Source: Flammulina velutipes
Lineage: Eukaryota > Basidiomycota > Agaricomycetes > Agaricales > Physalacriaceae
DNA: 64,000 nucleotides
Reading direction: 5' to 3'
NCBI GenBank assembly: GCA_011800155.1
Contig: CM022370.1
Location: forward strand, 1,178,001 to 1,242,000
The position numbers and the translations under genes were made by a program. This document shows, one piece after another, positions 47,082 to 58,106 of the stretch. The notes beneath the pieces are model-generated. The model was not told the DNA's origin. It searched no databases and saw nothing but the letters and a program-made list of their open reading frames with translations. How positions within the stretch are numbered: position 1 is the first letter of the stretch; the number at the start of each line of letters is the position of its first letter.

Positions 47082-47763
47082 TTATGGCGTGACTACCATT
47101 AGACCCGACACGCTCGAGCGAAGACGCGCTGAATTGGACGGGCGATCAGCTAACAGGACTGCATAGCACAAGTCACACACCTCAAGCCGAGCCAGGTTCT
47201 GGTTTATCCTCCGTCTTTCGGGGTCGAAGGCGTGTGCGTTCAAGACGTTTGTCATACCCGGTATTCGTTGGACGGAACGAAGCAGCGCTGATCGACATTT
47301 GGAGGCGCCAACAAGAAACGGTGCCTCATTCTGGATCTTTGCGATGTACTTCTGCGTGGTGAGCTCTCTCCCTCTATTCGTTCCGTCAATCCCCCTTGCC
47401 GAACAGTTAAGCGTGCAAGACGTACTCATCGATCGAAGTTGCTATTCTCTTGTGTTCCTTGTCGTTCTTGAATAGGTTGTAGGTCGCCGCGACGTTCCAA
47501 GCGCTCTTCGTGAACCAAATGAGGTCTACGAGCTCGTAGTTCTTTCTGTTGGGCTGATTGAGCTCGATGATCTTGTTGTATGCCTTTTGGATGACATCTG
47601 GATCGTCCAGAGAGAGGGCGAGGTCTTCGCCTGATTCGAAGCCTGCGATGTACTTGATATTGGTCCACTTTGCGGCCAACACAGTGTCCATTGACTAAAA
47701 ATCATAAGTCAGAAGTGATAGATTTGTTGTTGATGATGATGGTCTTACCATGCGTTCGGCCAT
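47082..47763 (-). CDS. Uncharacterised protein, three exons
   Basis: The model reads leftward: MAERM (47763-47749), a GTAAGA intron, then SMDTVLAAKWTNIKYIAGF, LALSLDDPDVIQKAYNKII, NRKNYELVDLIWFTKSAWN and VAATYNLFKNDKEHKRIA. Unspliced, the frame would stop at 47407 with YVLHA. Removing a GTCTTG...CGCAG intron of about 70 nt instead continues SIDEY into KYIAKIQNEAPFLVGASKC, HAFDPERRRINQNLARLEV and LLADRPSNSARLRSSV to a stop at 47082. That extension reads as normal protein and is preferred. A further upstream exon is possible (the frame stays open through PTVPLLPTLAQSG). No known domain, signal peptide or membrane helix. Confidence 0.45.
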
Positions 47764-48810
47764 CCCGCTTTGAGCAAGTGTGGGTAGTAATGGGACCGTG
47801 GGTCTAGAAAACAGGTTTTATACTAAGCGACTAAAGGAGTACTTGCCAAATCTTGACTGTGAAAGGAAGGGTCGTCATGCGATCGCTTGACCGTTCGCAT
47901 GTCTTGATTTCAATGACGTGAAAAATGTAAGTCAGAAGTCTTGGCAGGCTTCATCTTGGAGCGTCAATTACGATTCGAGAAGCTTGGTGTGTAGTATAAG
48001 GGCGGGATAGCATGTATTCTGACCGTACAAACGAAGCGCCACAAGTCGCGTGTTCCCTCAGGGAACTGGCACGCCCAAGAGTTCGGCAGGTACAGGTACA
48101 GTGGGCGCAGCAAATTGATCCAAGATCGTAAGGATGTCTCGGATCTCGAGTCTCTTAGCTAGAGGATACCGTTCCTGAGTAAGGACGATTCAGACGGCAT
48201 CGCCTTTGCCGTTCACGACCTCAGACTCAGACTCGAACTACTCCTTTTGCCGAGGACGAAGCCACAAGCCCAGCCTTGTTCTCCCTCATGACTAACACAC
48301 GTCCAACAGCGAGTATCTCCAGCCTATGTCCAACCCTCCGTCGCGGATTGAAGGTCGATTCTCTGCGCCAAAGATAGGAGTGCTCTTCGACATGCTTTTG
48401 GAATGAATATTTGACATTGAATCCCAAACGCACCCAACTACTACAGTATCGTCCAACCGCAGCCCATCGTTTTGTTCTCGAAACTCATGTTAGTTTCCCT
48501 TTTGGGACGAGATTGATGATGATCGAGGTTGCGACGAATGTCATTTTAAAATGTTGAATAAATATGTCTGCTCTCAGCTGGAGCCCTATGAGGCCTTGAT
48601 GGACGTAGAAGTTATACAACAATAAAAAAATACGTTTGAATGACGGGAATCTTCCTTGGTTACCACAAGCAAGATGGACAGTGTTGATGAGCATCTCGTC
48701 TTTGCATAGTCGATAAGTGTCACGACATTCTGATGAGACAGCATCAGCTATACCTCCGTGCTACTTCTGGGGAGCACGCTGTGGTGTTTGGTCGAGGATG
48801 AAGGACCTGC
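47764..48810. other. Gene-poor interval
   Basis: About 1.05 kb. The right part near 47764-47960 may hold a missing 5' exon of the neighbouring gene. The rest has only short unconnected frames. Confidence 0.4.
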
Positions 48811-50202
48811 TTATGCAGCGCCACCTCTTGGAGGACCCCCACCTCCCCTTCCTCGGCCCCGACCTCTTCTACCCATTCCTCTACTAGGTGGTGGTACACC
48901 ACCCCCACCACCACCCTGGGTGCTACCGCCAGAGGGAGAGGGTACAGCTGCTGCAGCCTCGGTCTCCAGAGGCTTGTTCACAACCACAGGGGATCGCTTG
49001 AGTATGGCGGGAACGGTGATGGGGCTGCTCGCACTCGCTGGAGATGCCGCATCGTCTTTACTTGCGATCTTGACCTTGTCGTCTCGTTTCTTCCCTCCTA
49101 CACTACTGAGTGCTGCCTCGAAATTTCGCGAGCCTAGTCCTAGGATTGGTCGGCCGCGCCGTGTTGTGGCCCCGGGAGGTGGTGCACCTCGAGCTGGTGC
49201 CTTTGCTTGTTGTTGCTGCTGATTTCGCATGGCACGGGGAGCCTTTGGTGGGCCCGATGTAGATGCAATTTGAACAGACGTAATCGCTGCAGGAGGACCT
49301 GGTACAACTGCTGCCTTCTTCGCTCCCTTGCCCTTCTCTGAGGATTCTTTAGTCGCTTTCGCCTTTTCTTTCTTTTCTCGTTTAGGTGGTTGCTGAATCG
49401 CGCGGACGGTGATCTCTCTTTCCTTCTCCTTGGCGAGGCGTTGCTCTCGTTCTGCTTTGAGGGCTTCGAGGAGGGGTGTGGTCTTGGGTTGGGGTGCTTG
49501 TTGCGTAGATGTCACTATGAGAGATTAGTGCGAGTCAGAATGAGGAGTGAATATGAGGCGCACAGAGTTGGTCGACGGTAACTGGTTCTGTTGGTTTTCC
49601 AAGCGATGCGATGAATGATATGTAGTCTTCGTCTGTTCGATGCGTTAATTGTAAGTTTGAATGGATTAGATGTACGACAGACCTTTCTCAATCGTGCCGA
49701 TCCTCGCATCCCTCTTCTTCTTCAGTCCTTCGGCATTGGGTACCTTTTGGTAAGGTGCGAATTCTACGATGGCGGCGGTTTCGTTTCCTGTATCCAGCGT
49801 CAATCAAGATGCGCGATCCAGAAGGAAGGACGCACCAGTCTTATCCCTGAAGACATGTCCATCGAAGGCACTTGCGAATTTAACAAGGAATTCTTCATCA
49901 CGGAAGGCGATGTAGGCCCTCCCTGGGACGTTCTCCTTGCCCAGCCTTGTCTTGAATTTGCCACCGGAGTAGGACTTCCACGTTGTTGTTTCATCGTTAA
50001 CCCACTCCGCGACACTGGACCAGAACACGCTCTCGGGGAGATTGGGAGGGAGTCGCCGGACGACCGTCTTTAGTCTGGCGACAGCGCCGGAGACACTGGT
50101 GAGCGACGAGCTGGACGTCGATGAATTCGGAGGAGGCTCTGTGAAAGCAGGGCCATTGCGGCGCTTGGATTTCGCGGTACGGGAGGACGCGGTGGTGGCC
50201 AT
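48811..50202 (-). CDS. UPF3: Nonsense-mediated decay factor UPF3
   Basis: UPF3 links exon-junction complexes or terminating ribosomes to UPF2 and UPF1. Read leftward from 50202 (MATTASSRTAKSKRRNGP), the Smg4/UPF3 RRM-like domain is ARLKTVVRRLPPNLPESVFW, then KSYSGGKFKTRLGKENVPG, AYIAFRDEEFLVKFASAFDG and HVFRDKTG joined to NETAAIVEFAPYQKVP. KKKRDARIGTIEKDEDYISF and ASLGKPTEP follow. The C-terminal half is Lys/Glu-rich, then QQQQQAKAPARGAPPP, and ends in a Gly/Arg-rich tail (GMGRRGRGRGRGGGGPPRGG) that probably binds RNA. The frame continues upstream of 50202 to 50325, but that part overlaps a tRNA-like sequence, and the start at 50202 gives the more usual N-terminus. Confidence 0.9.
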
Positions 50203-50216
50203 CAGAGAAGATGTGT

Positions 50217-50286
50217 GGCGGTCAATTAGCCGCCGGCATCGGATTGATTCAGAGTCTGGTCGCTGGTTCGAATCTGGCACTCGCCG
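50217..50286 (+). other. tRNA-like sequence (degenerate)
   Basis: TAGCCGCCGG resembles box A, and GGTTCGAATC is a perfect box B core, with about 27 bases between the two boxes. A T-arm of five pairs with loop TTCGAAT can be drawn. The outer stem gives five of seven pairs (GGCGGTC with ACTCGCC). The D-arm does not fold, and base 33 would not be T. It is therefore probably a decayed tRNA or a chance match, not a working gene. Confidence 0.25.
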
Positions 50287-50645
50287 ATGCTTCCTCGCTA
50301 CGTCCGCACATCCAGTAGCATTCAAGGATGTAATAAGTACAGAGTATAAAATTTGCTCAGTTAGAGTCGTGTTCGTGAATCGGCCCGGGCGCCGTGCGGG
50401 GCCAATTTGCTAAACAATGAATTTCCAAATCTACTCCGCTGGTTGTTCTCCGCTCATTCCTTACAATCGACTACTCGCCGCCATTGTTCGACGAGGCCAG
50501 AAGAATAGTGCCATATCTGGCCGCGGTCATAAGGTCAGAGGCACGTGCGAACAATACTACTTAAACGGAACCCTGGTTCCAACCATCTCGCGTCTTCATC
50601 TCTTTCCTCGACTTGAACAGCATCGCCACATTTTGCGCGTTCCCG

Positions 50646-52767
50646 ATGAAAAGCACGCCTATTGTGCCAGGCATGACTCCGAGGTCGCTCTCTGGCTCAC
50701 AGCCTGGGTTGCTTGACCCCAGCCAGCCACAACGACTGCTGCACTTTAGCTCATCGCGGCTCTCTTTTGCCTCGTTCAACCCAAGGACGGCCTCATCCAA
50801 CTCGGATTTACCCGATCTGCATAAGCTGTCGCTGCAGGAGCAGCTGAACCTCGCAAAACGCGTCGTTCTCGAGACGACGCCCAGCGGAGAGTCGTTCTGG
50901 CGTTTCGTGCCCAGAGCGCGCAGAGACGACGGCGTCGCTGACGAAGGGCTGTGGCCTCGTCTCATCAACCTCTGTGGGGTGCGTTGCTATCAAATTGTGT
51001 TCATCTGCTTGCTAACCTTACTGTAGGAACTTATCGAAGTATCGCAAGACCAATGGGACATCTACAAACTCGATCCGTTCTACGAATGTCGCGTCCGTGC
51101 GCCTCCTCAGCTGACGACAATCACTCTGGCCGTTCCCACTGCTCCGCCGTCGCCGCTTCCAGCTCGCAAGCGACCCATGGCTCCCCCAACTCCGCCGCGC
51201 GACCAAAAGCAGTCGGCGACCCTGAGCGAGACATTGTTTGCCTCATCAGATGAAGAAGATGAAGTCGAGGACATGATAGTCGATGATCCGCCGCTTGCCC
51301 AGCGCCCAAAGTCAGCTGCACCAACACCCCGCACCCAGCGAATCCGCGAAGAAATCCTCAAAACTCGCGACGCACGACGCGCCAAAATCAGGAATCGATT
51401 CGAGAAACTCAACACCACTCGCTTCGACATCAAGGAACACGTCCCGGCGCCACGGCCACCTCCACCTGAGAACAAGAGACACCGTAAGTGGATTGTTCCT
51501 TCGCGTCTGATATTCTTCTCATTCCCAACAGTGAACAACGTCAACGGAGGTTTCCGCTCTCCGCCAGATCTGCACTACACTGAGCACATCGACGACGAGG
51601 AGCGAAATGCAAAAATTTGGGAAACAGTCGGCAACACGAAGCGGAACCGCACTATCTCACCCGCGGAAACTAGACGCAAATTAGATTCGAAAAGAATTTC
51701 ACGGGATCGCCGCAAGCAACAACGTCACGAAGAGGACATGCGCACGAGAAGACAGGCTCGCGACGAGGCATTCCTTCGAGAGCTTTATGAGAATGTGCCA
51801 CAACCGTCGGGTTCCACTCCCCGTCGTGCTTGGGCAGGTTAGTTCCCCCATTTCCTATAATACTTTAATCTGACAATTGCCTTTAGAAGGACCTGAAGAC
51901 CCACAAACCATTTTCGAGGAATATGAGGGCGAAGGCGATGATACCATGGATGATGATGCGCCCAACCAAACAGCAGAGCCACGTTCACAGACGGAAGAAC
52001 CGCATTCACACACAGAGGCACCTATCGAAGACCGGGAGGCATCTATTGCAGAATCGCGACGCAAGCTCGCTGAGCTCGAGCGGGACAGACCACTATGGGA
52101 GGAAGCGGCTAGGACACGCCAGGCGCGAGAGAAAGCAGAAGAGGAGGCAAGTCGAGCGATTGCGGAAGAGCGACGAAAGGCACGGATTCGTCGTGAGGCA
52201 GAAGAGCGTTTGAGGCAAGCAAGACAGGAAGAAGCTGACGCTGCAGCCCGAGAGGAGGAAGCTCGGCAAGAGAGAGAGGCTGCTGACCGAAGGGCCCGTT
52301 CTCGTCGCCACCGGCAGGAGCGTTGGAACGCTGCTCAATGGACGGCCGCGCATGCTTTGGCGCGATACAGGGAGCTGAGCGAGATGTTCGACAACACCAA
52401 ATTCACAGCAGAGGATCCTTTATCGTTCGATATGGTCCCCTGGCCGATATTGAAGTGCCCGAACGATATCCATGTGGAGGATGTTGAATGGGCTGCTGTT
52501 GAGCAGTTTTTCTCTGTGGTGCAGCCAATGATGAGGGCGCCGGACTATAAGACGTTCGTTGAGAAGAGTCACAGGCGGTTCCATCCCGATAGGTGGAGGT
52601 CGAGGAATGTTCTAAAGAGTGTATTGGACGAGGCTGAGAAGGGGTACATGGAAGTTGGTACGTGATTTCTGTCGGTGATTTGTGATTCATGCTGACCACA
52701 ATATCTAGCGGCTAACACTGTTGCGCAAGCGTTGACCCCGTTGTGGAAAGATCTGACTGGCCGGTGA
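50646..52767 (+). CDS. Coiled-coil protein with J-domain-like HPD motif
   Basis: The start at 50646 (MKSTPIVPGMTPRSLSGS) is one of several in-frame choices. The first part has LHKLSLQEQLNLAKRVVLET, joined by an intron to ELIEVSQDQWDIYKLDPFYE, then a Pro-rich and acidic region (SSDEEDEVED). A long charged coiled coil follows (ESRRKLAELERDRPLWEEAA; RREAEERLRQARQEEADAAA). The C-terminal module is WPILKCPNDIHVEDVEWAAV, EQFFSVVQPMM, DYKTFVEKSHRRFHPDRW and NVLKSVLDEAEKGYMEV, joined to AANTVAQALTPLWKDLTGR. The HPDRW turn between two helices resembles the C-terminus of NFKBIL1 and, distantly, J domains. It is a conserved Agaricomycete family; function is unknown. Confidence 0.72.
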
Positions 52768-53944
52768 ATTCTTTTGTGGATGTATGCATTTTTATGACCT
52801 ATTTTTTGACTTGCGCATGTATCGCTAATCCTGCTCTGTATTTATATGGGTAGACTATGGAAGCTGCTAGAAAACTACTAACGAAAGAGTCTGTAGCCAA
52901 CGCCTATGCAAGTCCCCGAATTCGCCACAAGATCACTCAACCTGACAAAGATTCGATAGTTCCTGTTTGGTTCCCACGGCCTTTCTTTCATCTTACGTTG
53001 ATGTTCAAGTCGTTATCATCGCAGACGAGTACATATAGGCGTCTTTTCTCCGACTGTCGTTGCACAAGCACACATTTCGGTATTCGAATGGACTGGATGG
53101 AGCGATGTTCGTGGAATCAGGCGGCATCCTCAATCTCGGGTGTGTAACTTGTACGACTCCCGCATGTGCAGTATGGAGCTCTACATCGGTGTGGGTGTGG
53201 AATCCGGAGCTTGAAGCTGGAAAGTAGGCGTCTCTCATCATTTCCGAGTCAAGTGCAGTAGTGGTACTCATCATTGTTTCATTCTACATAGATGCGGGGA
53301 AGATTCGAATGCCGAACACTGGCGTAGAGGATCCGTTACGACCGCTTTGGCCCACCAGCTTTTAGGGAGCACGCGGTTGGCTATCTCTTTAGGGCTCGAC
53401 TCACCGTCTCTTTGTTAGTAGCTGCAATTCCCGGTGTTCATTCTGGCCATACGGAAACTGCGAGTTTCATAATGGACCTGGTACGTAGCCCATCTAGTGA
53501 ATACTGCACAGGCTGGCACGCAGAAATCTGTCATGACCGTCGACGGGGATCTAGAGTCAATTCATTTGCGCACCTTATTAGTATATGTCGGCCTGGGACT
53601 CCCGCCTCTCAGGTAATTATATGCCACAGTTACCTGAAACATACGATAGTCGTGCGACAGGCTGGACTACGCTGACTATTATCACCTCACCGCGGCCTGG
53701 GTACCTGGACGTTTACGACTTGCCGCTGGATTACAGTAATTTCTCGTCCTGGAAATGGCTGTGGCCATTGAACATTACTTGGTCTGTGGGAACTGTCAGG
53801 AACTCATCCAATCACCAATTAATCGTTACATAACGCCTCTACTAACGCTTAGTCGCCGCACAGTAGTTTCATCCTCCCTGGTTATAAAAGCTGGCCAATG
53901 TATTCAACGGAATTCATCATCGCAAGCACCCACCTTCCTTCATA
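52768..53944 (+). other. Gene-poor interval with coding-like relic
   Basis: About 1.18 kb. Plus-strand stretches look like pieces of one protein: about 53090-53226 (GGILNLGCVTCTTPACAVWS), 53290-53418 (EHWRRGSVTTALAHQLLGST), and 53585-53833 (GWTTLTIITSPRPGYLDVYD; LDYSNFSSWKWLWPLNITW). They do not join into one open frame without disruptions, and I find no convincing start. This is either a decayed secreted-protein gene or a gene with exons I could not connect. A TATA box for the peroxidase is at 53883-53889. Confidence 0.35.
53883..53889 (+). promoter_or_regulatory. TATA box of the DyP peroxidase gene
   Basis: TATAAAA lies about 55 bases before the ATG at 53945, supporting that start. Confidence 0.55.
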
Positions 53945-55908
53945 ATGAAGACCATTAGCGTCACGTCGTTCTCTCTCATCTTGAGTCTCCTTGCAACGGT
54001 TTCTGGTTATTCTAACCGCCGTTCAAAGCTCCCCTACGGAAAGCGTCAAGTGCGGACGAACTCCATCTTGAATAGTACGTCGTGTTACAGTGGTCAACCT
54101 TGACCATTATGTTAACGCATTCCTATTATAGATCCCGATCCACAGCCTGACCTACCGACTGTTGAGGCAGCTGAGGCCGCTGCAGCTGCAGCCGATCTGA
54201 ACCTCGACGACATTCAAGGGGACATTCTGTGAGTCCTCCTTCACGTGTCGAGGATCGAATACATCGACTAACTCCAGCCTCCAGGGTTGGCATGAAGAAG
54301 AAGAAGGAGCTCTTCTTCTTCTTCAGTATTGATGACGCTGAAACGTTCAAGACGAAACTCGCGTCTGACATACACCCGTTGATCACATCGACTACCGACC
54401 TTCTGGATGTCGCGACCCAGCCTATCACCGCTGTGAACATCGCATTCTCGCAGGCTGGACTGAACGCTCTGGGTGTCACTGACAGTCTAGGCGACTCCGC
54501 GTTTGCGAATGGGCAGACGGCCGACGCAGCCGCCATGGGCGATCCTGGTACTAACAGTTGGGTGTCTGGTTTTGTGGGCACGAGTGTTGATGGAGTTCTT
54601 CTCCTGGCTTCGGATACTATCGATAACGTCGATGATACTTTGGCAGACATACAGGCCAGCTTGGGCGCGTCTATTACTGAGGTTCATCGCGTGCAAGGTG
54701 CGGCTCGGCCTGGAGATCAAGAAGGACATGAGCGTAAGTTGTTACTATCTTTTTAAGATAGATCTTCATTGAACCGCGAATCAGACTTTGGTTTCATGGA
54801 CGGAATCAGTCAACCCGCTGTAGAAGGATTCACTGCTTCTCCGCTTCCTGGGCAAAAAGTCGTCCCCGCCGGTTCATTCCTTCTTGGAGAAGTCGGTGAC
54901 TTCTCGCCCCGTCCTGCATGGGCGAAAGACGGCTCCTTCCTTGTTTTCAGGCAGATGGAACAGTTGGTTCCGGAGTTTAACAAATTCCTAGAGGATCATC
55001 CACTTTCCGTACCAGGACTTACCGTTCAAGAGAACTCTGAGCTCCTAGGTGCACGGATGGTCGGTCGCTGGAAGAGTGTACGTTTATTTTTGGGAGAGAT
55101 TCTATGAGTCCTAATGTGTGGTCAATATTAGGGCGCTCCCATCGATCTTGCACCTCTCGCGGATGATACCGCTCTGGCATCTGACCCAACGAGGAACAAC
55201 GATTTCAACTTTATGCATGCTGACCAAACCCCTACCAACCAGACTCGCTGTCCTTTCTCTGCTCACATTCGCAAAAATCGCCCGCGAGGCGATTTCACCC
55301 CGGAGAACACTGGCAACCACATCATACGGGCTGGTATTCCTTATGGACCGGAAGGTGGGGCATCTTTGCGTGATGACGCGAAATGTAGCCGCTCACCACC
55401 TTTTTAGTGAGTGCCGAAGAGGCTGCGTCTGGAGTCACTGATCCATCCGTTGAACGAGGACTAGCTTTCGGTAGGTTCTCAGCTGACTATGGAGTAATCC
55501 TACCTGACCTTGGATACAAAAGTCGCCTATCAATCTAACCTCAACAACGGGTTCCGCTTTCTTCAGCAAGCGTGGGTCAACAATGCCAAGTGCGTTCGCT
55601 TTTTGAACCGTCATCGAGGTGGTGACGATAACTTTGCAGCTTCTTCTTCGGAGCCCCAGCCCCTCCAGGTGTTGATCCTATTATTGGATCTGCTGGCTCT
55701 AATCCAGCTTCGAGAAGTCGAGCGATCAAAGGTCTTGATCCCCAAGATCCAGACGCCACACTTACGTTGGACTTTGGTGTGTTTACTATTTTACCTACTA
55801 AGCCTGGATGGACATCCTCATATCCTTACAGACTTTGTTGTTTCCCGTGGGGGCGAGTACTTCTTCTCTCCTTCGATTTCTGCCATTTTGGACACTCTTG
55901 CTGCATGA
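53945..55908 (+). CDS. Secreted dye-decolorizing peroxidase (DyP)
   Basis: A heme peroxidase secreted by wood- and litter-decay fungi that oxidises dyes and lignin-like phenolics. Signal peptide MKTISVTSFSLILSLLATVSG, then a propeptide containing NRRSKLPYGKRQ with a dibasic cleavage site. LNLDDIQGDIL is joined by an intron to VGMKKKKELFFFFSI, the start of the first ferredoxin-like domain. QEGHEHFGFMDGISQPAVEG is created by splicing and holds the GxxDG motif with the catalytic aspartate. CPFSAHIRKNRPRGD carries the proximal heme-ligand histidine, and NHIIRAGIPYG the distal arginine. Later exons give GLAFVAYQSNLNNGFRFLQQ and FVVSRGGEYFFSPS. Seven or more short introns. The gene looks complete. 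Confidence 0.9.
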
Positions 55909-56727
55909 ACGCACTAAACGCCTAAACGGACGATAACAATAGCCTAAACTAGAATTTATTCATAACTAAGAAGTATGACGCCAACTTACTTCCAGTATCT
56001 ACTTTGACTCTTGAGCAGGTTCAATGGTGTTAGCGTGTCGTAGTATCGCACTATATGGAATTGTTCCGACCTGATAGAATTCACAGTCCATAGGTGTCTA
56101 TCTTTGCATCGTGCTTCATTGGAAATGATACACCACTCTCAACTGTAGCTCGAGCAATACAATACAGTTCGCACCTGTTTACAAGAAGGAACTATGTGAT
56201 AGTGTACTGATGCCCTTAGCCCTCGACATTTTGATCGTCATCAATTCTGTCCAAAATTAGAAGTGCCAAATGACCAATCACTGATTCAAACTCATGTTTC
56301 TTGCTAACAAGAAACCGAAACAACATTTTGTGATTCAAGATAGTCAAGAATCGCTTGTGGAAGTGCCACGAAGTTGTCCAAATGGAGCTCAGGCAAAATA
56401 CTTCTAGTCGCGTGGCTAGTTGTTAGGCCGGGAATATGTACTGCACCATAGTAACTCACAAGTATACACCTATTCGGATACTACATTATGATAAACACTG
56501 CACTTCCAGTGCAAATCGATTGTTATGGCTAGAGCAGTCAGGGAGACGACGGTCACGGACCCTCGGGACATACACTGATAACCTAGCGACTACGTATACA
56601 TTGAAAATGCTAGCGATCCGTATATCTGCGTTGTAGAAATAGACACATCTATCAACAGTTGGTACTCACAGCCGAGTTCTCTTCATATAAAGGCAGCCTA
56701 TCTAATAACATGGCATACAATATCACA
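55909..56727. other. AT-rich intergenic region
   Basis: About 820 bases, richer in A and T than its surroundings. No exon is supported. A TATA box sits near the right end. Confidence 0.5.
56686..56691 (+). promoter_or_regulatory. TATA box deciding the start of the aspartic protease
   Basis: TATAAA is only 24 bases before an ATG at 56710 but 42 before the ATG at 56728. Usual TATA-to-transcript spacing therefore favours 56728 as the first translated ATG. Confidence 0.4.
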
Positions 56728-58059
56728 ATGTGTTCTTACTCGACAATCACTCGACCCTTCATCCTGGTACTCGCCTTGATCTCCTCGGTCTCTGTATCCC
56801 TTGCACTGGCCGTCAAGCGTACGCCACAGATAGTGCACGAATCACTCCAACATGATCTTGCCACGGGCGTGGGTGTAGCCCATATTACAATCGGGAACTC
56901 AAGCCAGCAAAGTAATTGCCGTATTTCTTCTTGATCAAGCAGGATTAACGAGTCCAAAGTCAAAATGCTTCTTGACACTGGGAGTGCCGCTACTTGGATC
57001 AAGCCGTCCGCCATTCCAGCTGACGTTGACGTCGGGAAGCCATTGGGACCATTTGTAAGTGGTCTCCAATTTGACTAGGTTTATTCCTCCTAATCATTGG
57101 AACAGAGCGCGGAATACGCTGCGGGAACAACAAAGGGAACGAAACATAAAGCTACCATCACTGTGGCCGGGAAGCTTGTTCTCAATGAGTTCACATTCGG
57201 TGTCGCTGAACCTGATGAGGAGTGCGTCTTATCAATCTTAAGCTTGTATATACGATCCTAATACAAACTATCTCTCCAGAGATCCATGGGATGGCATCAT
57301 GGGGTACTTATGAACTTCTTTCAAGATGAACGATATTTTATTGATATTGACCTAGACTGGGCGACCGAAATGTAGATGATCCAACAGTCCTCCAGGAGAT
57401 GGCAAAGGCCGGGATAATAGACAAAAGGATCGGTTTCTTCTTCCGTCCCCTAGGTATACCGAATAGGGGAAACAACGATGTGACATGGGGTGGTATTGAC
57501 GAAGATTTTGAAGGGAAATTGACATATACGTGCGTCCTTCAATGTCACTGACGTGGGTTCACCTCAATCGTTTGACCCCAGAAACCTCATCGGCCCGGGT
57601 GATGCCCGCACCTACAACAACCTAGGTATCGACTCCGTTACTCTCAGCATGAATGGCAAGATCATTGCGCAGGGTCCGGCCCTCCTCGACAGCGCCTCCA
57701 TTAACATTGAACTCAAGCCATCAGCATACAAAGCTTATTTAGAGACGACTCATGCCGCGACATCCAAGGAATTCGAGCAGCACATTGAAGTGCCTCAAGA
57801 CGATTACAAGCAGCTTGGTGATTTACGAGTGACGATAGGCGGAAAACATTTCGACATGAATCCAAGTGCCCAAAAGTGGGCCGAGGTGATGAGTGGATCG
57901 ACGGCTGCGTTCATGCGAGTGGGGAAACTAGAAGAAGAACACCCATATGAAATATTGCTGGGTATGCCCTTCTTTGAAAGGTTTTATGTAGATATAAATC
58001 TGGCGGAGGAAAAGTGTGGTATGGGAAAAACTAAGTTTACTGACTCGCAGGCGATCTAG
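56728..58059 (+). CDS. A1-family aspartic protease paralogue with altered second active site
   Basis: Signal peptide SYSTITRPFILVLALISSVS and a short propeptide. VGVAHITIGNSSQQ is joined by an intron of about 50 nt to IKMLLDTGSAATWIKPS, the intact first DTG motif. SAEYAAGTTKGTKHKATITV is the flap-region start, then DPWDGIMG and LGDRNVDDPTVLQEMAKAG, and DVTWGGIDEDFEGKLTYT joined to NLIGPGDARTYNN. The second lobe reads LGIDSVTLSMNGKIIA and then ALLDSASINIELKPSAY. The catalytic Asp is kept, but D-T/S-G-T/S has become D-S-A-S. It ends PYEILLGMPFFERFYVDINL and CGMGKTKFTDSQAI. The paralogue at 62886 keeps DSGTS. Activity is therefore doubtful; the reading frame is intact. Confidence 0.85.
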
Positions 58060-58106
58060 TAATACAATGAGCTTTGACCGCATTTGAAAAAACAATCACT
58101 TACAAT

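Noticed and set aside
48758..49222. 154-codon proline-rich plus-strand frame opposite the UPF3 tail
   Set aside because: Antisense shadow of the Gly/Arg-rich repeat of UPF3.
50203..50325. N-terminal extension of UPF3 upstream of 50202
   Set aside because: The added residues overlap the tRNA-like sequence and resemble antisense tRNA translation, not UPF3.
56920..56970. Apparent frameshift before the first active site of the aspartic protease
   Set aside because: A GTAATT...CCAAAG intron of about 50 nt joins NSSQQ to IKMLLDTGS in frame.
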